Source: Cristatella mucedo (taxonomy: Eukaryota; Bryozoa; Phylactolaemata; Cristatellidae). Taken from it: DNA of 64,000 nt. Position 1 is the first letter of the stretch. Each line of letters begins with the position of its first letter. Both the position numbers and the translations under genes were made by a program. The stretch is from positions 2,102,501-2,166,500 of the forward strand of contig WPIO01000050.1 in the NCBI GenBank assembly GCA_009760855.2, given 5' to 3'. This document shows positions 23,621-64,000 of the stretch, in pieces. The notes below the pieces were generated by a model. The model did no database searches. It was not told where the DNA came from and saw nothing but the letters and a program-made list of their open reading frames with translations.

Positions 23621-24564
23621 TTGACAGATGGAACGAAAGACTTATATTTTTTATTTAAAGACAGCCATATTTAGGATTGGCTGTAGTAGAGTCTCGAAGT
23701 CATTTGGCAGCTATGCGGAACGAAAGCCGACAACGGATTCATGTCCTCTAGCCGCCTGCCCACTTACTGGGAGGAATTTCCAACTCAGCCCAGGTTGCGA
23801 ATCGGGCATCGGCCGAAGTCGTATGTTGCCGGAAGCTCAATGAAGTCTGCTTCTGAGACAGTCGAAGTACTGCGGCTGTTGAATATACAAACTCGAGAGC
23901 GTAGAGGCTCTGGAACTTGGAGTCTCGGCCATGATAACATCCTACGCGACGATTACTGACACATCTGAGGACGGCCAACTCAGAGCTAAGGTGCCATCCA
24001 AACTCACCCTGGCAAGCCGAAGATAGCTCGACAGCGATAAAGAACGCTCTTACCAAGATTAGGATGCTTCAGTAGCTTGCAACAAGCAGCCTACCTATTT
24101 GTCCGACACCCTGGAACGTCCATTTTGCTTAAGCGTCGCCACCCACCCACCCATCCACTCACTAACTCATCGGCTTCCCGATGTAAAAGGGTTCCTTGCA
24201 CTATACTGAAATCTTGTTGTGATCTGTTCGCATTGTGGTGTTCTGTTCACATGTGCCGAAAGCCCAAGCTGGCCTCCGGCTCTGCTGCCACCTCGTGCAC
24301 TGACTTTCCTGATGCACCATTCAAGTTTCAGCTGACGAAGCATCTATCTGTGCTGCTCTCTGTACACCCCAGTGAACTTGTCTTTCTGTCCGAGTACGCT
24401 TTGCATGCTTACCCGGGCATCTATTCGGTGCTTATTATTACTCTTTATATTCGGTCGTAGTTGAAGAAATTCAGCCACGTGCCTCATTTGCCGAAGAAAC
24501 AGCATTAGCTTCTGGTTTATCGACGGATATATATAGAGCAAAATTCTTATCCTGAACCAAGAGG

Positions 24565-24965
24565 CCAGCCGTGGCTTGCCTCCTTCATACCTAGCTGAAC
24601 AACTGCCCCAGTTTCAGCCTTTTCGTGCCCAGAGGTCCTCTTCGGACATGCTCCAAGTATCCATTCTTTTCTCTCTTAAAAGGCAGCAGGGCCTGCAGAG
24701 CTCTGCACATCCTAGGCTGCGGCACATTCTTTTCAGCTGCCCTGGGCTGCCACACCGACATACTCGCTTCGTGCGACTGCCCTCCTACTCAGCTATGCTT
24801 CTCGCCTTCTCTCCATATTTTGAGATGATTTGAGTCTGCTGGCTACGGTATGCGAACCAAAAGCCGCTTAGCTCATGCTTCTGAGTGCGCACAACCGAGA
24901 AACTCTCCAGCTTAACACCCAGTTTGACCTTGCAACCTCTGCGGAGTACCTGACTAAGATACGTC
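24565..24965 (+). mobile_element. LINE-B 3' fragment
   Basis: It encodes PSYLAEQLPQFQPFRAQRSS, then degraded C-terminal sequence and a LINE-B 3' UTR (CTTAACACCCAG, CGGAGTACCTGACTAAGATA). It lies between GDE1 and Shroom. Confidence 0.72.
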
Positions 24966-25814
24966 AAGAAAAAGCAAGCCAGGCCAAGCACATAGATAGA
25001 AAGTCTTAATTAAAAAATGGCTACAAAGACACGTAGCAACAAGCTGCAGCAGCGAGCTGTGCCAGCTGCCCTGCCGACATCGCGAGCTCTGGAGCAAAGC
25101 AGAGACGACGCCACGCTTGCACTGAGACATGAGGGAGCAGCCAGACGCCGACACCGCTCGACCCGCCGCTGGTCAGCCGGTGCGGCGTGATCGCACGGCG
25201 AGAGACAGGGCGAGAGAGACGGTCGCCAAAGCGTCCAAGGCGTCCGGAGAAGTAGTAGCCAACGGAGCAGTCGCACCGGCAGGCTGGCCGAGCGCCTCTC
25301 GCCAGCCGGTGCTCTGCCGGAGAGCGAGCTTTTAGCCTGGCCGCGACGCATTCATTCGTCCGGGTCAGCGAGAGTCAAACTAGTAATAAAAAAAGCATCC
25401 CTTCGGGGAGTTGAAGTGCAGCAGCTCGGATCCGTCCCTCATGCGGCGAGACCATCGCACGAGACAAGTCAGCCTGCTTCACCGAGTCAGCCTGCTTCGC
25501 CAGAGTGAGTCGCAACTGCGAGGCTTTCTGCCACGAAGGATTGCCGCCTCGACGGATGATGTGGGTCATCGCAGCTGAGCTGTGACCCACTTCCTCGGAA
25601 GCCATCGGCCTCTCCAATCGCGAAGCGCTTGAGCGCGCAGCGAGAGACGCCTTCCGCTCCCCCGACCGAGCTCGCTCGAACCGGGCAGCCCTGCCCTAAC
25701 AAAGGAGCGCTGCAGCAGCCACACGCTTCTGTCGTCTGCTCCCTTTCTCAATCGAGAGAGCGGCCACGAAGGCCGGTCGTGCCGAGCCAAGGGCGGTGGC
25801 ATCCGACGGCATCG

Positions 25815-64000
<38,186 letters not shown>

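Overview
The window is metazoan nuclear DNA. The evidence is split genes with GT-AG introns, GC-rich alanine/serine/glutamine-rich exons, abundant non-LTR retrotransposons of the CR1/L2/jockey type, tRNA-derived SINEs and long dinucleotide microsatellites. The Shroom C-terminal domain looks closer to invertebrate than vertebrate Shroom. A spiralian or other non-model invertebrate seems most likely, but the species cannot be fixed by eye.

Two cellular genes lie head to tail on the minus strand. (1) GDE1, a membrane glycerophosphodiester phosphodiesterase, is complete in three exons (18305..18533, 15393..15512, 11611..12239). The phases agree throughout and give 325 residues with the whole GDPD catalytic set. 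(2) A Shroom-family actin-regulating protein enters from the right edge and ends at 25815. Fourteen exons can be chained without a phase conflict into 2,224 residues. The last two exons carry the ASD2 (SD2) Rho-kinase-binding coiled coil. The N-terminal part, where a PDZ domain is expected in some Shrooms, lies beyond base 64000.

The rest is mostly repeats. Two LINE families dominate. LINE-A has a 3' end with an AAGCGCCTAGAAAGAGATT-like segment and an (ATT)n tail. LINE-B has a 3' end with a GGAGATACATTACATT-like tail. Nested insertions give a relative history: LINE-B inserted into LINE-A at 7376..8743 and 12622..13218, and an LTR-like 1.3-kb element inserted into LINE-A at 19759..21075. The best LINE-A copy (47516..50105) retains the endonuclease C-terminus and the RT motifs but carries two stop codons and a frameshift. 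There are two SINE types: a tRNA-headed one of about 180 bp, and a second whose tail matches the LINE-A 3' end.

Layout: 1-10520 LINE-A/LINE-B graveyard, including a 60-bp minisatellite born inside a LINE ORF; 11611-18533 GDE1; 18534-25814 intergenic repeats (MITE-like element, split LINE-A, LTR-like insertion, LINE-B); 25815-64000 Shroom, with repeats confined to its introns. I found no operon, CRISPR array, phage or defence system. The unusual content is the reconstructed Shroom gene and the nested or partnered repeats.
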